From Flavobacterium ustbae (GTDB lineage Bacteria; Bacteroidota; Bacteroidia; Flavobacteriales; Flavobacteriaceae), in NCBI RefSeq assembly GCF_003946915.1, contig NZ_RPOC01000001.1:558001-622000 (forward strand): DNA of 64,000 nt, written 5' to 3'. Numbering within the stretch: the stretch's first letter is position 1; each line of letters starts with the position of its first letter. Positions 17,026-25,816 of this stretch are shown one piece after another. The position numbers and the translations under genes are program-made. The notes beneath the pieces are model-generated. The model was not told where the DNA came from. It did not search any database and saw nothing but the letters and a program-made list of their open reading frames with translations.

Positions 17026-18300
17026 ATGACAATTTTACTATTGGGATCAGGCGGAAGGGAACATGCATTTGCATGGAAAATGACTCAGAGTCCGCTTTGC
17101 GAAAAACTTTTTGTAGTACCTGGAAATGCAGGAACTGCTGGAATTGCTGAGAATGTGGCAATATCTGCAACAGATTTTGAAGCAGTAAAAGCATTAGTGC
17201 TGAAAGAAAATATAAGTTTAGTAGTCGTAGGACCTGAAGATCCGTTGGTAAAAGGTATTTACGATTATTTTAAAAACGACGAAAGTTTAAAAAATATTCC
17301 GGTTATCGGACCATCAAAATTGGGTGCGCAATTAGAAGGAAGTAAAGAATTTGCAAAAGAATTCTTGATGAAACATAATATTCCAACTGCGGCTTATGAT
17401 AGTTTTACTGCCGAAACAGTAGAAAAAGGATGTGATTTCTTAGAAACGTTACAGCCTCCTTATGTTTTAAAAGCAGACGGATTAGCAGCAGGAAAAGGTG
17501 TTTTGATTATTCAGGATCTTGAAGAAGCTAAAACAGAACTACGCAACATGTTGGTTCACGCAAAGTTCGGTACAGCAAGTTCAAAAGTTGTTATTGAAGA
17601 ATTTTTGGACGGAATCGAATTAAGCTGTTTTGTTTTAACAGACGGGAAAAGCTATAAAATTCTTCCAACAGCAAAAGATTATAAAAGAATTGGAGAAGGA
17701 GATACAGGTTTAAACACAGGCGGAATGGGAGCAGTTTCTCCGGTTCCTTATGTAGATGCAGTTTTAATGGAAAAAATTGAAACTCGTATTGTAAAACCAA
17801 CAATCGAAGGTTTCCAAAAAGACGGAATCGAATATAAAGGTTTTGTATTCATCGGTTTAATCAATGTAAAAGGTGAACCAATTGTTATTGAATACAATGT
17901 AAGAATGGGCGATCCGGAAACCGAAGTTGTGGTTCCTAGATTGAAATCAGATTTAGTTGAATTGTTCTTGTCTGTTGCCGATCAGAAATTAGGAGACTTC
18001 AATTTAGAGGTTGATCCAAGAAGCGCTACAACGGTAATGGTAGTTTCTGGCGGCTATCCTGAAGATTTTGAAAAAGGAAAAGTAATTTCTGGCTTAGAGA
18101 ATGTTACAGATTCTATTGTTTTTCATGCAGGAACAAAATTAGATAACGAAAATGTCGTTACTAATGGAGGACGTGTAATTGCTGTGACTTCATATGGAGA
18201 TAATTTCCAAGAAGCCATAAAAAAATCTTACCAAAACATAGATAAACTAAGCTTTGATAAGATGTATTTTAGAAAAGATATTGGCTTCGATCTAATTTAA
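17026..18300 (+). CDS. purD: Phosphoribosylamine-glycine ligase
   Basis: 424 residues, the usual length. It begins MTILLLGSGGREHAFAWKM, the diagnostic GARS N-terminus. The ATP-grasp domain carries VLKADGLAAGKGV near 147 and NTGGMGAVSPVP near 229, and the metal/ADP-binding VIEYNVRMGDPETEVV comes near 287. It catalyses the second step of de novo purine synthesis (phosphoribosylamine + glycine + ATP) in the cytoplasm. It stands alone with its own promoter and a terminator after the stop. Confidence 0.97.
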   Translation: MTILLLGSGGREHAFAWKMTQSPLCEKLFVVPGNAGTAGIAENVAISATDFEAVKALVLKENISLVVVGPEDPLVKGIYDYFKNDESLKNIPVIGPSKLGAQLEGSKEFAKEFLMKHNIPTAAYDSFTAETVEKGCDFLETLQPPYVLKADGLAAGKGVLIIQDLEEAKTELRNMLVHAKFGTASSKVVIEEFLDGIELSCFVLTDGKSYKILPTAKDYKRIGEGDTGLNTGGMGAVSPVPYVDAVLMEKIETRIVKPTIEGFQKDGIEYKGFVFIGLINVKGEPIVIEYNVRMGDPETEVVVPRLKSDLVELFLSVADQKLGDFNLEVDPRSATTVMVVSGGYPEDFEKGKVISGLENVTDSIVFHAGTKLDNENVVTNGGRVIAVTSYGDNFQEAIKKSYQNIDKLSFDKMYFRKDIGFDLI

Positions 18301-18311
18301 AAATAAAATTG

Positions 18312-18347
18312 ACCAACCCTTTTAATTAAGGGTTTGGTTTTTATTTT
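18312..18347 (+). terminator. Intrinsic terminator after purD, possibly bidirectional
   Basis: ACCAACCCTT (18312-18321) pairs with AAGGGTTTGGT (18328-18338) with one bulged base, followed by a T-rich tract. It overlaps the end of the converging DUF6341 gene. Confidence 0.75.
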
Positions 18348-18571
18348 AAAAATGAATGAGCTGTTGTATCTTGGTTTTCTGTTCCAGCATCATCAAAAAT
18401 GCGTAATTGTTTAATCCAATATACGATTGCTATAGAGCAGATGATCATAAAAATCCAGTTGATAGTATTTGCACCAAACCATGTAATTAATTCCAAACGA
18501 CGTAAAAAGTCAAGAGGAGCAAACAAAATGTTAACGAATAGGTATTGAATTCCTTCGAAAAAAGCTGTCAT
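18341..18571 (-). CDS. DUF6341 family small membrane protein
   Basis: 76 residues with one clear membrane helix near 34-52 (INWIFMIICSIAIVYWI) and an amphipathic N-terminus (FFEGIQYLFVNILFAPLDFLRR). I recognise it as the DUF6341 type of Flavobacteriaceae, which is typically found next to purD and a DUF6427 gene, as here. Function unknown. It converges on purD and shares the terminator region. Confidence 0.75.
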   Translation of the reverse strand: MTAFFEGIQYLFVNILFAPLDFLRRLELITWFGANTINWIFMIICSIAIVYWIKQLRIFDDAGTENQDTTAHSFLK

Positions 18572-18712
18572 AATTTTGAAAATTATATGTTATTTATTGT
18601 TGTGTAATGCCTTGAAGATAAAATTCGGCGAACCAAATCTTTTTTCAACTTGTTAGGTTTTTCCTTTTAAACAAGTAGTATCTTTACAATCACAAAAGTA
18701 TAAAATATCCTT

Positions 18713-19642
18713 ATGATAACAAGTGTTTTTAAAAAATCTACGCCATTAAATTATTCATTGGTTGTAATTTTAATACTGGTTTTCTTTTTTATGTTCCAAA
18801 TTAAAGACCCTTCTTGGGTTAGTTCTTATTTTTTGGCTTTCCAAAAAGTGAGTTTATTGTGCTTCATTTTAGCTTCTTTTTTTATGATTAATTTTATTGT
18901 AAAAAAGAACGGACTCAGTAAAGACAACGGATACGCGATATTTTTCTACTTATTGTTCATTCTGTTTTTCCCAACAATATTTAATAACGCAAATGTTATC
19001 TATGCCAATTTTTTTATTTTATTGGCACTTCGACGATTGATTTCGCTTCAATCGCTTAAAGCATCAAAAGAAAAAATATTTGATGCAGCATTTTGGATTT
19101 TTGTAGCTTCTTTATTTCAATTTTGGAGTATTCTCTTCTTGATATTGGTTTATATCTCCATTATTTTTCACGTTTCGAGAGATTATAGAAACTGGGTTTT
19201 GCCTTTTATAGCACTTTTGGCAGTAGCGATTTTGTTTTACATGACATCGTTAATTATAAATATTGATGCCGTAACTTTTATTCAGGAAAGAGCTGTTGTC
19301 GATTTTAAAATTGATTATTTTACGAATAATTACGAAAATGTGGCACTTTCAATATACACGGCTGTAGCTTTATTTTTTGTGACTTCAATGTTAATGACGT
19401 TATCAAACAGACCGCAAATTGTTCATTCTTCGTACAAGAAAATTGTAGCTTGTTTTTTTATAGCGGCCTTTGTTTACATCATTTCGCCAAATAAAAGCAA
19501 TGATTTATTATTGTTTAGTATTGCACCATTAACTATTATGGCAACAAGCCATGTAGAATATATGCAGCAAAAATTGAATAACGAAATTGTTTATTATACC
19601 TTGATTGTCTGCAGTTTATTTACTTTTTTCTCTCAATTATAA
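18713..19642 (+). CDS. DUF6427 family integral membrane protein
   Basis: 309 residues with eight to ten hydrophobic segments and few charged loops; the start MITSVFKKSTPLNYS is followed directly by a membrane helix. It fits the DUF6427 family of Bacteroidota. No catalytic motif is apparent and the function is unknown. A near-consensus box TATCTTTA (18679-18686) precedes it. The stop overlaps the stop of upp on the other strand by 6 bp. Confidence 0.78.
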   Translation: MITSVFKKSTPLNYSLVVILILVFFFMFQIKDPSWVSSYFLAFQKVSLLCFILASFFMINFIVKKNGLSKDNGYAIFFYLLFILFFPTIFNNANVIYANFFILLALRRLISLQSLKASKEKIFDAAFWIFVASLFQFWSILFLILVYISIIFHVSRDYRNWVLPFIALLAVAILFYMTSLIINIDAVTFIQERAVVDFKIDYFTNNYENVALSIYTAVALFFVTSMLMTLSNRPQIVHSSYKKIVACFFIAAFVYIISPNKSNDLLLFSIAPLTIMATSHVEYMQQKLNNEIVYYTLIVCSLFTFFSQL

Positions 19643-20290
19643 TTTACTTCCGTAAGCAAGATCGCCAGCATCTCCAAGTCCGGGAACAATGTAATTTTTC
19701 TCATTTAGTCTTTCGTCTAGAGAGGCAACCCATAAATGACAGTTTTCTGGAAGATTTTTCTCTAGGTAAGCAATACCTTCTGGAGCAGCAATAACTACAA
19801 CAATATGAATTTCTGTTGGAGCAGCATGTTCCACTAGTTTTTTATGAACTGCCACAATCGATTGACCAGTGGCAAGCATTGGGTCAAGAAGTAAAACCGT
19901 TTTATTGTTTAAATCTGAAATTGCCTGATATTCAACTCTAATTTCAAATTCGTCATCATTGTTTGGATGAAATCTGCAGGCAGAAACAAAACTGTTTTCG
20001 GCATGATCAAAATAATTTAGAAAACCATTATGAAGCGGCAGTCCAGCTCTCAAAATAGGGCATAAAACTAAATCGGTATCAATTTCTGTAGTCTTCTTAA
20101 ATCCGAGAGGAGTCTGAATTTCAACCTGTTTATAAGGTAGAATTTTGCTTAATTCATAAGCCATAATTTCTCCAATGCGTTCAATATTTCTACGAAAACG
20201 CATGCTGTCGTTTTGAACATTTACATTTCGGATTTGTCCTAAAAAATGATTTAACACACTGTTGTTCTCAGAGATATAATGGATTTTCAT
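19637..20290 (-). CDS. upp: Uracil phosphoribosyltransferase
   Basis: 217 residues. The PRPP-binding loop appears as VLLLDPMLATGQSIVA near residue 131 and the uracil-binding C-terminus as NYIVPGLGDAGDLAYGSKL, both diagnostic. It salvages uracil to UMP in the cytoplasm. It is convergent with the DUF6427 gene (6-bp overlap). No clear promoter box was identified. Confidence 0.96.
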   Translation of the reverse strand: MKIHYISENNSVLNHFLGQIRNVNVQNDSMRFRRNIERIGEIMAYELSKILPYKQVEIQTPLGFKKTTEIDTDLVLCPILRAGLPLHNGFLNYFDHAENSFVSACRFHPNNDDEFEIRVEYQAISDLNNKTVLLLDPMLATGQSIVAVHKKLVEHAAPTEIHIVVVIAAPEGIAYLEKNLPENCHLWVASLDERLNEKNYIVPGLGDAGDLAYGSKL

Positions 20291-20372
20291 ATTATTTTTT
20301 TAGAAGATCAATTGTTTTTTATGAATAATTGAAAAATTAACGCTTTTTTTCAAAGTATAAAAGTATAAAAAG

Positions 20373-20380
20373 TATCTTTG
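20373..20380 (+). promoter_or_regulatory. -7 box (TATCTTTG) that fixes the DUF4254 start
   Basis: TATCTTTG matches TAnnTTTG. A possible TTG start at 20378 lies inside it, so translation must begin at the ATG at 20402. Confidence 0.6.
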
Positions 20381-20401
20381 TTTAGTAAAAAAAATAAAGA
20401 C

Positions 20402-21007
20402 ATGTTTTCAAAATTAGCATATTCTGTTTTCGAGCAAAGTATCAAAGATTATCATCAATTTGATAATGTAGATCAGCCGATCAATAATCCGTATCCAAAA
20501 GATAAATTTGAACATTTATTATATCTAAAAAATTGGATTGACACCGTTCAATGGCACTTTGAAGATATTATTCGTGATCCACAGATTGATCCAGTTGCCG
20601 CGTTAACATTAAAAAGAAGAATCGACGCATCAAATCAGGAACGTACTGATATGGTGGAATATATTGATAGTTACTTTTTACAAAAGTATAGTAATGTAAA
20701 AGTAAAAGACGGGGCAAAAATCAATTCTGAAAGTCCAGCTTGGGCATTTGACAGATTGTCTATTTTAGCTTTAAAAATTTATCACATGCATGAAGAAGCA
20801 ACTCGTGCAGAGGCTTCTCAGGAACACAGAGATAAGTGTCAGGAAAAATTAAACATTCTTTTAGAACAAAGAACAGATTTATCTACAGCAATTGAAGAAT
20901 TACTGACAGATATCGAAAACGGGGATAAATTCATGAAAGTGTACAAACAAATGAAAATGTACAACGATGATGAATTGAACCCAGTTTTATATCAAAACAA
21001 AAAATAA
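20402..21007 (+). CDS. DUF4254 domain-containing protein
   Basis: 201 residues, helical, with no signal or membrane segment. MFSKLAYSVFEQSIKDYHQF and the later DRLSILALKIYHMHEEA match the DUF4254 family, which in Bacteroidota is commonly encoded next to a family 9 glycosyltransferase. That gene is present here but displaced by the AlbA_2 gene at 21032-22837. Function unknown; a link to lipopolysaccharide core synthesis is inference from neighbourhood. Confidence 0.85.
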   Translation: MFSKLAYSVFEQSIKDYHQFDNVDQPINNPYPKDKFEHLLYLKNWIDTVQWHFEDIIRDPQIDPVAALTLKRRIDASNQERTDMVEYIDSYFLQKYSNVKVKDGAKINSESPAWAFDRLSILALKIYHMHEEATRAEASQEHRDKCQEKLNILLEQRTDLSTAIEELLTDIENGDKFMKVYKQMKMYNDDELNPVLYQNKK

Positions 21008-21031
21008 TTTTTTTAGATTACAAGTTTGTCT

Positions 21032-22837
21032 ATGATAACAATTGAACTATTAAAAAAACTCAAAGAGTCAGAAGACAAGGTTGAATTTAAAAAAGGAGAA
21101 GGAGGTAATATATCCTATGATGGTGGTTCTAAACCGAAACCTAGCGATAGACGAAGATGCATTTTAGGATATGTTACCGCCTTATGTAATGAAGGTGGAG
21201 GATATTTAGTCATTGGGATGACTGATAATTATCCACATGAAGTAGTTGGTACTCAACAGAATTTAGGTTCAATAGGAGAACTTGAATCTAAAATATATAC
21301 TGATACGGGAATCCGTCCGTCTATATATGAACTTTATGAAGATGCTAAAAGAGTATTAGTAATAGAAATTCCATGTAGACCTGCTGGAAAAGTTTTTAAA
21401 TTTGAAGATGTTGCTTTAATGAGAGTTGGTGAAGAATTAAAACCAATGTCAGATGAATTTTATTTAAAAATCATTCAAGAGCAGGAACCTGATTTTTCAC
21501 AGCAAATATGCGAAGATTTAGAAATTTCAGATTTAGATGAAAAAGCCATATTATTACTGAAAGAAAAGTATTCAATCAAACAAAATAATCCACAATTTAA
21601 GTTATTGCCTAATAAACAGATTCTTTCTGATCTCGATCTTTTAAAAAAAGGCAAGCTAACGAATGCCGCATTGATTTTATTGGCAAAAAAAGAAACATTG
21701 CAAGAAAGGCTACCACAGGCCAAAGTAATGTTAGAATACAGAAATTCAGAAAGTCAAATTCCTTTCGATAATAGAATAGAATTTGTAGAACCTTTTTTTA
21801 TTTTAATAGATGAATTATGGAAAACGATTAATTTAAGAAATGGAAGTTTTCCTATTCAAGACGGAGCATATATTTTTAATATTCCTTATTTTAATGAAGA
21901 AGTAATTCGAGAATCCATTAATAATGCTATATCGCATAGAGATTATCGAAGAACATCTGAGATTGTAATTAAACAATTTCCCCAGAGACTTGATGTTATT
22001 AATGCTGGTGGCTTTCCTGCTGGGGTAACTCTAGAGAACTTAATAAAAATACCAAGCACTCCAAGAAATAGATTATTAGCAGATATTTTGCAAAAGACTG
22101 GAATTGTTGAACGTTCGGGACAAGGCGTAGATAAAATATATTATAATACACTCTCAGAAGGCAAAGCAGAACCTGATTATTCAAAATCAGATAATTTTCA
22201 AGTAAACCTTAAACTTTCTGCAATAATAGAAGATCGTGCTTTTGCTTTATTTATTGATTCAATTCAAAAAGAACTTCCTGAAAATGAAAAACTTTCTGTT
22301 CTTGAAATAGTTACATTGAATAAAATTAAAAATGGCGTTCAGAAAAATGACCTTGAATCAGAACAAATAAATCATCTTTTGCAGAAAAAACTAATTGAGA
22401 AAAGAGGTAAAACAAATGCAGTTTTTTATATTCTATCTAAAGATTATTATGATTTTACAGATGAGAAAGCAAAATATTATAATCTTAAAGAAATAGATGA
22501 CAGCCAAGTATTTAATGCGATTGTACAGTTTTTGACTAAAGAAGAAAATGCAAAAATGAAAGATTTTGTAGGTCTTTTTGAAGACAAATTATCTAGAAAA
22601 CAAGTAAGGTTTAGAGTAGATAAATTAGTTTCAAATAAAACGTTAGAACAACTAGGGGAAGGGCCTGCATCAACTTATAAATTAAGTCAAGATTATATTA
22701 AAGAAATTGAAGTAATATCTGAAGCATTAAACATTGGGATGAAAGAGATGATAAAGAATAAAACAGAAAGAGCAGAAAAAACAGAAAAAACAGAAAGAGC
22801 AGAAATGGCCAAAGAAAGACCAAAGAAAAAGGATTAA
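21032..22837 (+). CDS. AlbA_2 (Schlafen-like) DNA-binding / GHKL ATPase regulator
   Basis: 601 residues. The AlbA_2 domain occupies about 10-150 (KVEFKKGEGGN, then LCNEGGGYLVIGMTDN). The HATPase_c_4 module is at about 285-390, with EEVIRESINNAISHRDYRRTS and IVERSGQGVDKIYYN. The C-terminus looks like winged-helix repeats ending in a charged tail with repeated KTER/RAEK units. Such proteins are usually annotated as RecG-like or ATP-dependent transcriptional regulators and are common in accessory DNA. ATG 21032 is preferred to the TTG 6 bp upstream. It is wedged between two genes that are normally neighbours, suggesting acquisition, and its tail sequence is partly duplicated downstream (22802-22935). 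Confidence 0.82.
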   Translation: MITIELLKKLKESEDKVEFKKGEGGNISYDGGSKPKPSDRRRCILGYVTALCNEGGGYLVIGMTDNYPHEVVGTQQNLGSIGELESKIYTDTGIRPSIYELYEDAKRVLVIEIPCRPAGKVFKFEDVALMRVGEELKPMSDEFYLKIIQEQEPDFSQQICEDLEISDLDEKAILLLKEKYSIKQNNPQFKLLPNKQILSDLDLLKKGKLTNAALILLAKKETLQERLPQAKVMLEYRNSESQIPFDNRIEFVEPFFILIDELWKTINLRNGSFPIQDGAYIFNIPYFNEEVIRESINNAISHRDYRRTSEIVIKQFPQRLDVINAGGFPAGVTLENLIKIPSTPRNRLLADILQKTGIVERSGQGVDKIYYNTLSEGKAEPDYSKSDNFQVNLKLSAIIEDRAFALFIDSIQKELPENEKLSVLEIVTLNKIKNGVQKNDLESEQINHLLQKKLIEKRGKTNAVFYILSKDYYDFTDEKAKYYNLKEIDDSQVFNAIVQFLTKEENAKMKDFVGLFEDKLSRKQVRFRVDKLVSNKTLEQLGEGPASTYKLSQDYIKEIEVISEALNIGMKEMIKNKTERAEKTEKTERAEMAKERPKKKD

Positions 22838-22935
22838 ATTGTTGAAAACCCCATCATTTTGTTAATAAACCCTTGTAAACAATTGATTTTCACGTTATTT
22901 TTTTAAAATGAAATGGCCAAAGAATGGCCAAAGAA
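22802..22935. repeat. Three partial copies of AATGGCCAAAGAA at the AlbA_2/GT9 junction
   Basis: GAAATGGCCAAAGAA occurs at 22802-22816, inside the AlbA_2 coding tail, and again at 22910-22924; an overlapping GAATGGCCAAAGAA follows at 22922-22935. The downstream copies look like a detached remnant of a longer Lys-rich tail of the AlbA_2 protein. Confidence 0.7.
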
Positions 22936-22985
22936 TTACCTCATTTTATAATATTTCGCACATTTTAATTTTAAATAATATAAAT

Positions 22986-24023
22986 TTGAATAAAAAAATT
23001 AAGCATATAGCCGTCATGAGACTATCCGCAATGGGAGATGTCGCCATGACGGTTCCTGTTTTACGAGCTTTTGTAAAACAATATCCAAACGTGAAACTGA
23101 CCGTTATTTCGCGACCTTTTTTCAAACCATTTTTTGACGGAATTCCAAATCTAGAGTTTTTTTCTTTTGATGAAAAAGAAAGACACAAAGGTTTTCTTGG
23201 ACTTTTGAAGTTATATTCTGATGTAAAAGAACTCAAAATCGATGCCTTTGCAGATCTTCATAATGTATTGAGATCTAAGATTGTGAGTTTGCTTTTCGCT
23301 TTAAGCGGAAAAAAAAGAGCAACGGTTGATAAAGGTAGAGAAGGAAAAAAAGAATTAACACGCGCAGAAAATAAGATTTTCAAACAGCTGCCAACCATGT
23401 TCGAAAGACATGCAAAAGTGTTTGAAGAGCTGGGTTTTTCGATAGATTTATCTCATCCAGAATTTCCTGAAAAAGCAGTTTTAAGTTATGAAATTTTAGA
23501 AATTATCGGAAACGAAAACCAAAAATTAATCGGAATTGCACCTTTTGCTCAATACGATTCTAAGGTTTATCCGTTAGATTTGATGAAAGAAGTAATTGCA
23601 AAACTGGCTCAAAATTCGTCGTACAAAATTTTGCTTTTTGGCGGAGGAAAAAAAGAAATCGAAATCTTAGATTCGATTGCTCAACCATTTGAAAATGTAA
23701 TTAATATGGCGGGAAAAATTAAATTTCAGCAGGAATTACAATTAATAAGTAACCTTGATGTGATGCTTTCTATGGATTCTGGAAATGCTCATATTGCCGC
23801 AATGTTGGGTGTAAAAGTAGTTACCCTTTGGGGCGCTACGCATCCGTTTGCGGGATTTTTGCCATTCAACCAAAGTCTAGAAAACGCCTTGACTTCAGAC
23901 CGAAATCAATATCCAAAATTGCCAACTTCGGTTTACGGAAATAAGATTGTCGAAGGTTATGAAGATGCAATGAGGAGTATTAAGCCAGAGGATATCACAA
24001 GCAAAATAACGAATTTACTTTAA
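22986..24023 (+). CDS. Family 9 glycosyltransferase (heptosyltransferase-like)
   Basis: 345 residues from the TTG at 22986, which gives NKKIKHIAVMRLSAMGDVAM, the normal family start. The ATG at 22908 would add 26 residues made of duplicated sequence from the gene upstream, so I do not use it. SMDSGNAHIAAMLGVKVVTLWG near residue 260 is the GT9 donor-site region. It transfers a heptose-like sugar to the lipopolysaccharide core at the inner face of the membrane. The TTG overlaps a TAAATTTG sequence resembling a -7 box (22981-22988), so the true start and promoter are uncertain. Confidence 0.87.
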   Translation: MNKKIKHIAVMRLSAMGDVAMTVPVLRAFVKQYPNVKLTVISRPFFKPFFDGIPNLEFFSFDEKERHKGFLGLLKLYSDVKELKIDAFADLHNVLRSKIVSLLFALSGKKRATVDKGREGKKELTRAENKIFKQLPTMFERHAKVFEELGFSIDLSHPEFPEKAVLSYEILEIIGNENQKLIGIAPFAQYDSKVYPLDLMKEVIAKLAQNSSYKILLFGGGKKEIEILDSIAQPFENVINMAGKIKFQQELQLISNLDVMLSMDSGNAHIAAMLGVKVVTLWGATHPFAGFLPFNQSLENALTSDRNQYPKLPTSVYGNKIVEGYEDAMRSIKPEDITSKITNLL

Positions 24024-24027
24024 AAGG

Positions 24028-24147
24028 AAATTCCAATTTATAAATTCCAAATTCCAAACTTTAGGGTGATTAACTTTGTCAAAGTTTTAAGCTTTGACAA
24101 AGTCAGACGAACTCAAATTGGAATTTGGAATTTTTGTATTGGAATTT
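24028..24147. repeat. Composite inverted repeat with AATTCCAA arms and a 12-bp hairpin core
   Basis: The left arm (24028-24060) holds repeated AAATTCCAA; the right arm (24114-24147) holds the complementary TTGGAATTT units. Between them ACTTTGTCAAAG (24073-24084) pairs perfectly with 24092-24103 across a 7-nt loop. It fills the gap between two convergent genes and is built from the same modules as 24476-24628. Confidence 0.75.
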
Positions 24148-24150
24148 AAT

Positions 24151-24462
24151 TTACCCTATCCAAATCTTCTCCTCACGGCATCGGCTATGAATATATCGCT
24201 GTAAATACGAAACGGTTGATTTATAATCTGGCGCGTCATAGCCAAAACGTTCGTGTTCCATTTGTTCTTTGTCTAAAGCTTCGCAACCTTTTATAACTTC
24301 TTTAATCATGTCAATTAAAGCAAGTTCTTTATTCTCCGTTTTTTGAAATTTTAATTCTATAATTTCGTCTTGCAGTTCTTCACAATAAGAAACAAGTTGT
24401 TGTACTTCAGATTCTTCCAGAAGATCTCTATTATTTCTAAATATTTCTCGAATTGATTTCAT
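24151..24462 (-). CDS. Small conserved-looking protein of unknown function
   Basis: 103 residues from the ATG at 24462 (MKSIREIFRNNRDLLEESEV). An extension to 24558 would translate the palindromic repeat and is rejected. The protein is acidic and helical, probably a coiled coil through about 20-75 (YCEELQDEIIELKFQK, then MIKEVIKGCEALDKEQME), ending SYLQRYIHSRCREEKIWIG. I do not recognise a family. It is bracketed by two related composite inverted repeats, at 24028-24147 and 24476-24628. Confidence 0.65.
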   Translation of the reverse strand: MKSIREIFRNNRDLLEESEVQQLVSYCEELQDEIIELKFQKTENKELALIDMIKEVIKGCEALDKEQMEHERFGYDAPDYKSTVSYLQRYIHSRCREEKIWIG

Positions 24463-24475
24463 AAACCTAAAAATT

Positions 24476-24628
24476 AAATTCCAATTTTTTATCCCGAAAC
24501 TTCGGGTCCAAATTCCAAGTGGAAAAATGAAATCTTTGACAAAGATGTAAAGAGTCAAAAAAAATCCAAATTCTGATTGTTAACATTGGAATTTGGAATT
24601 TCATCCCAAGGCTTTGGGATTGGAATTT
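24476..24628. repeat. Second composite inverted repeat flanking the 103-residue gene
   Basis: Left arm with AAATTCCAA units (24476-24517) and right arm with TTGGAATTT units (24587-24628). It contains three small palindromes: CCCGAA/TTCGGG (24493-24506), ATCTTTG/CAAAGAT (24532-24546) and ATCCCAA-GGCT-TTGGGAT (24603-24620). The TTTGACAAAG core is shared with the element at 24028-24147. Confidence 0.75.
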
Positions 24629-24635
24629 TTATATT

Positions 24636-25688
24636 TTATACATCATCGTAATCAACATAAATGGTATCAGATGTTGGATGAGCTTGACAAGTTAAAATTA
24701 AACCTTCTGCGATTTCACTATCCGTTAAAATAGAATTTTTTGTCATTTCTGCAGAACCAGTTGTAACACGTCCTAAACAGCTGCTGCAGATTCCGCCTTG
24801 ACAAGAATATGGAGCGTCAACACCTTGTTTTAGAGCCGCATCAAGAATAGTCTGTTTCTTAGACATTTCAAAAGTAGTTTCTTCATCGTCTACTAAAACT
24901 GTAATTTTAGTATGACCTTCTTGAGAACCTTGAATTACATTTTCTTCACTAGAAGAAGTAAAAAGTTCAAACTTAATAGCAGAATCTTTTACATTTTTTT
25001 CTTTCAAAACATCAGAAACTGTATTGATCATTTCTTCTGGTCCGCAAAGGAAAAATTTATCAAATTCAAGTTCTTTGTGTTTGTTATTTAAAACAAAATT
25101 CACAGCCGATTTTTCAATTCTTCCAAACAAAGCATTCTCAGCTTTCGCCTGACTGTAAACATAATGCACAAAAAATCTGCCTACATATTGCAATTGTAAA
25201 TCGTGAAGTTCTTGGTGAAAGATTGCATCTTCAGGAGTTTTATTTCCGTAAACTAATACAAATGAACTTTTTGGCTCATTTTTTAAAACCGATTTTACGA
25301 TAGAAAGAACCGGTGTAATTCCGCTTCCTGCAACAAATGCTGCGTAATTTTTTTGTCTTTCTGCGTCTGGCTCAAAAGTAAATTTTCCTTCTGGCTGACC
25401 TACTTCAAGAACATCTCCAGCTTTTAATTTAGTATTGGCAAACTGAGAAAAAATACCATTTTTTACTGCTTTAACCGCAATTCTTAATTCGCCGCTGTCT
25501 GGAGCAGAACAAATAGAATAAGCACGTCTAATTTCTTGATTGTCAAGTGTTAATTTTAAATTTATATATTGTCCAGCTATAAATTTATAGTCTGGTTTTA
25601 GTTCTTCGGGAACATTAAAAAGGATAGAAACGGCATCTGCAGTTTCGCGTTTAACCTCTTTAATTATAAGTTTTAAGAATGAAGGCAT
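24636..25688 (-). CDS. PaaE-like ferredoxin-NADP reductase with C-terminal 2Fe-2S domain
   Basis: 350 residues from ATG 25688; the -7 box at 25704-25711 excludes the upstream in-frame start at 25715. The FAD-binding RAYS is at 55-58, and AGSGITPVLSIVKSVL near 120 and FFLCGPEEMI near 212 form the NAD(P) domain. A plant-type ferredoxin domain holds C296, C301, C304 and C334 (SCQGGICSSC ... LTCQ). This layout is that of the phenylacetyl-CoA epoxidase reductase PaaE and related flavin reductases. No paaABCD genes are in the window, so the electron acceptor is unknown. Confidence 0.88.
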   Translation of the reverse strand: MPSFLKLIIKEVKRETADAVSILFNVPEELKPDYKFIAGQYINLKLTLDNQEIRRAYSICSAPDSGELRIAVKAVKNGIFSQFANTKLKAGDVLEVGQPEGKFTFEPDAERQKNYAAFVAGSGITPVLSIVKSVLKNEPKSSFVLVYGNKTPEDAIFHQELHDLQLQYVGRFFVHYVYSQAKAENALFGRIEKSAVNFVLNNKHKELEFDKFFLCGPEEMINTVSDVLKEKNVKDSAIKFELFTSSSEENVIQGSQEGHTKITVLVDDEETTFEMSKKQTILDAALKQGVDAPYSCQGGICSSCLGRVTTGSAEMTKNSILTDSEIAEGLILTCQAHPTSDTIYVDYDDV

Positions 25689-25703
25689 GATAGAATTTTT
25701 ATG

Positions 25704-25711
25704 CAAAAGTA
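25704..25711 (-). promoter_or_regulatory. -7 box (TACTTTTG on minus strand) for the reductase gene
   Basis: CAAAAGTA on the plus strand lies 15 bp before the ATG at 25688 and fixes that start. Confidence 0.55.
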
Positions 25712-25774
25712 GCAAACCACTATTAAAAGTTTACCACTAAATTATTTTTTTTAACTTTTTTTGTAACGTTTTCC

Positions 25775-25782
25775 TACATTTG
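25775..25782 (+). promoter_or_regulatory. -7 box (TACATTTG) for the DUF5687/ABC operon
   Basis: TACATTTG matches TAnnTTTG, 34 bp before the ATG at 25817. A TTTG at 25760-25763 is only 11 bp upstream, too close for a normal -33 box. Confidence 0.5.
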
Positions 25783-25816
25783 GTCTCTTACTACAAAAAT
25801 ACTAAAACCATAAACC

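Noticed and set aside
20378..20401. TTG start for the DUF4254 gene
   Set aside because: It lies inside the TATCTTTG promoter box, so it is not transcribed.
22908..22985. ATG 22908 as start of the family 9 glycosyltransferase
   Set aside because: The 26 extra residues derive from sequence duplicated from the AlbA_2 gene tail and are foreign to the family N-terminus.
24463..24558. N-terminal extension of the 103-residue gene
   Set aside because: It would translate a palindromic repeat and has no family-like sequence; ATG 24462 is sufficient.
24636..25688. Phenylacetate degradation operon
   Set aside because: Only a PaaE-like reductase is present here; the oxygenase subunits are absent and the PaaK-like genes lie in other contexts.
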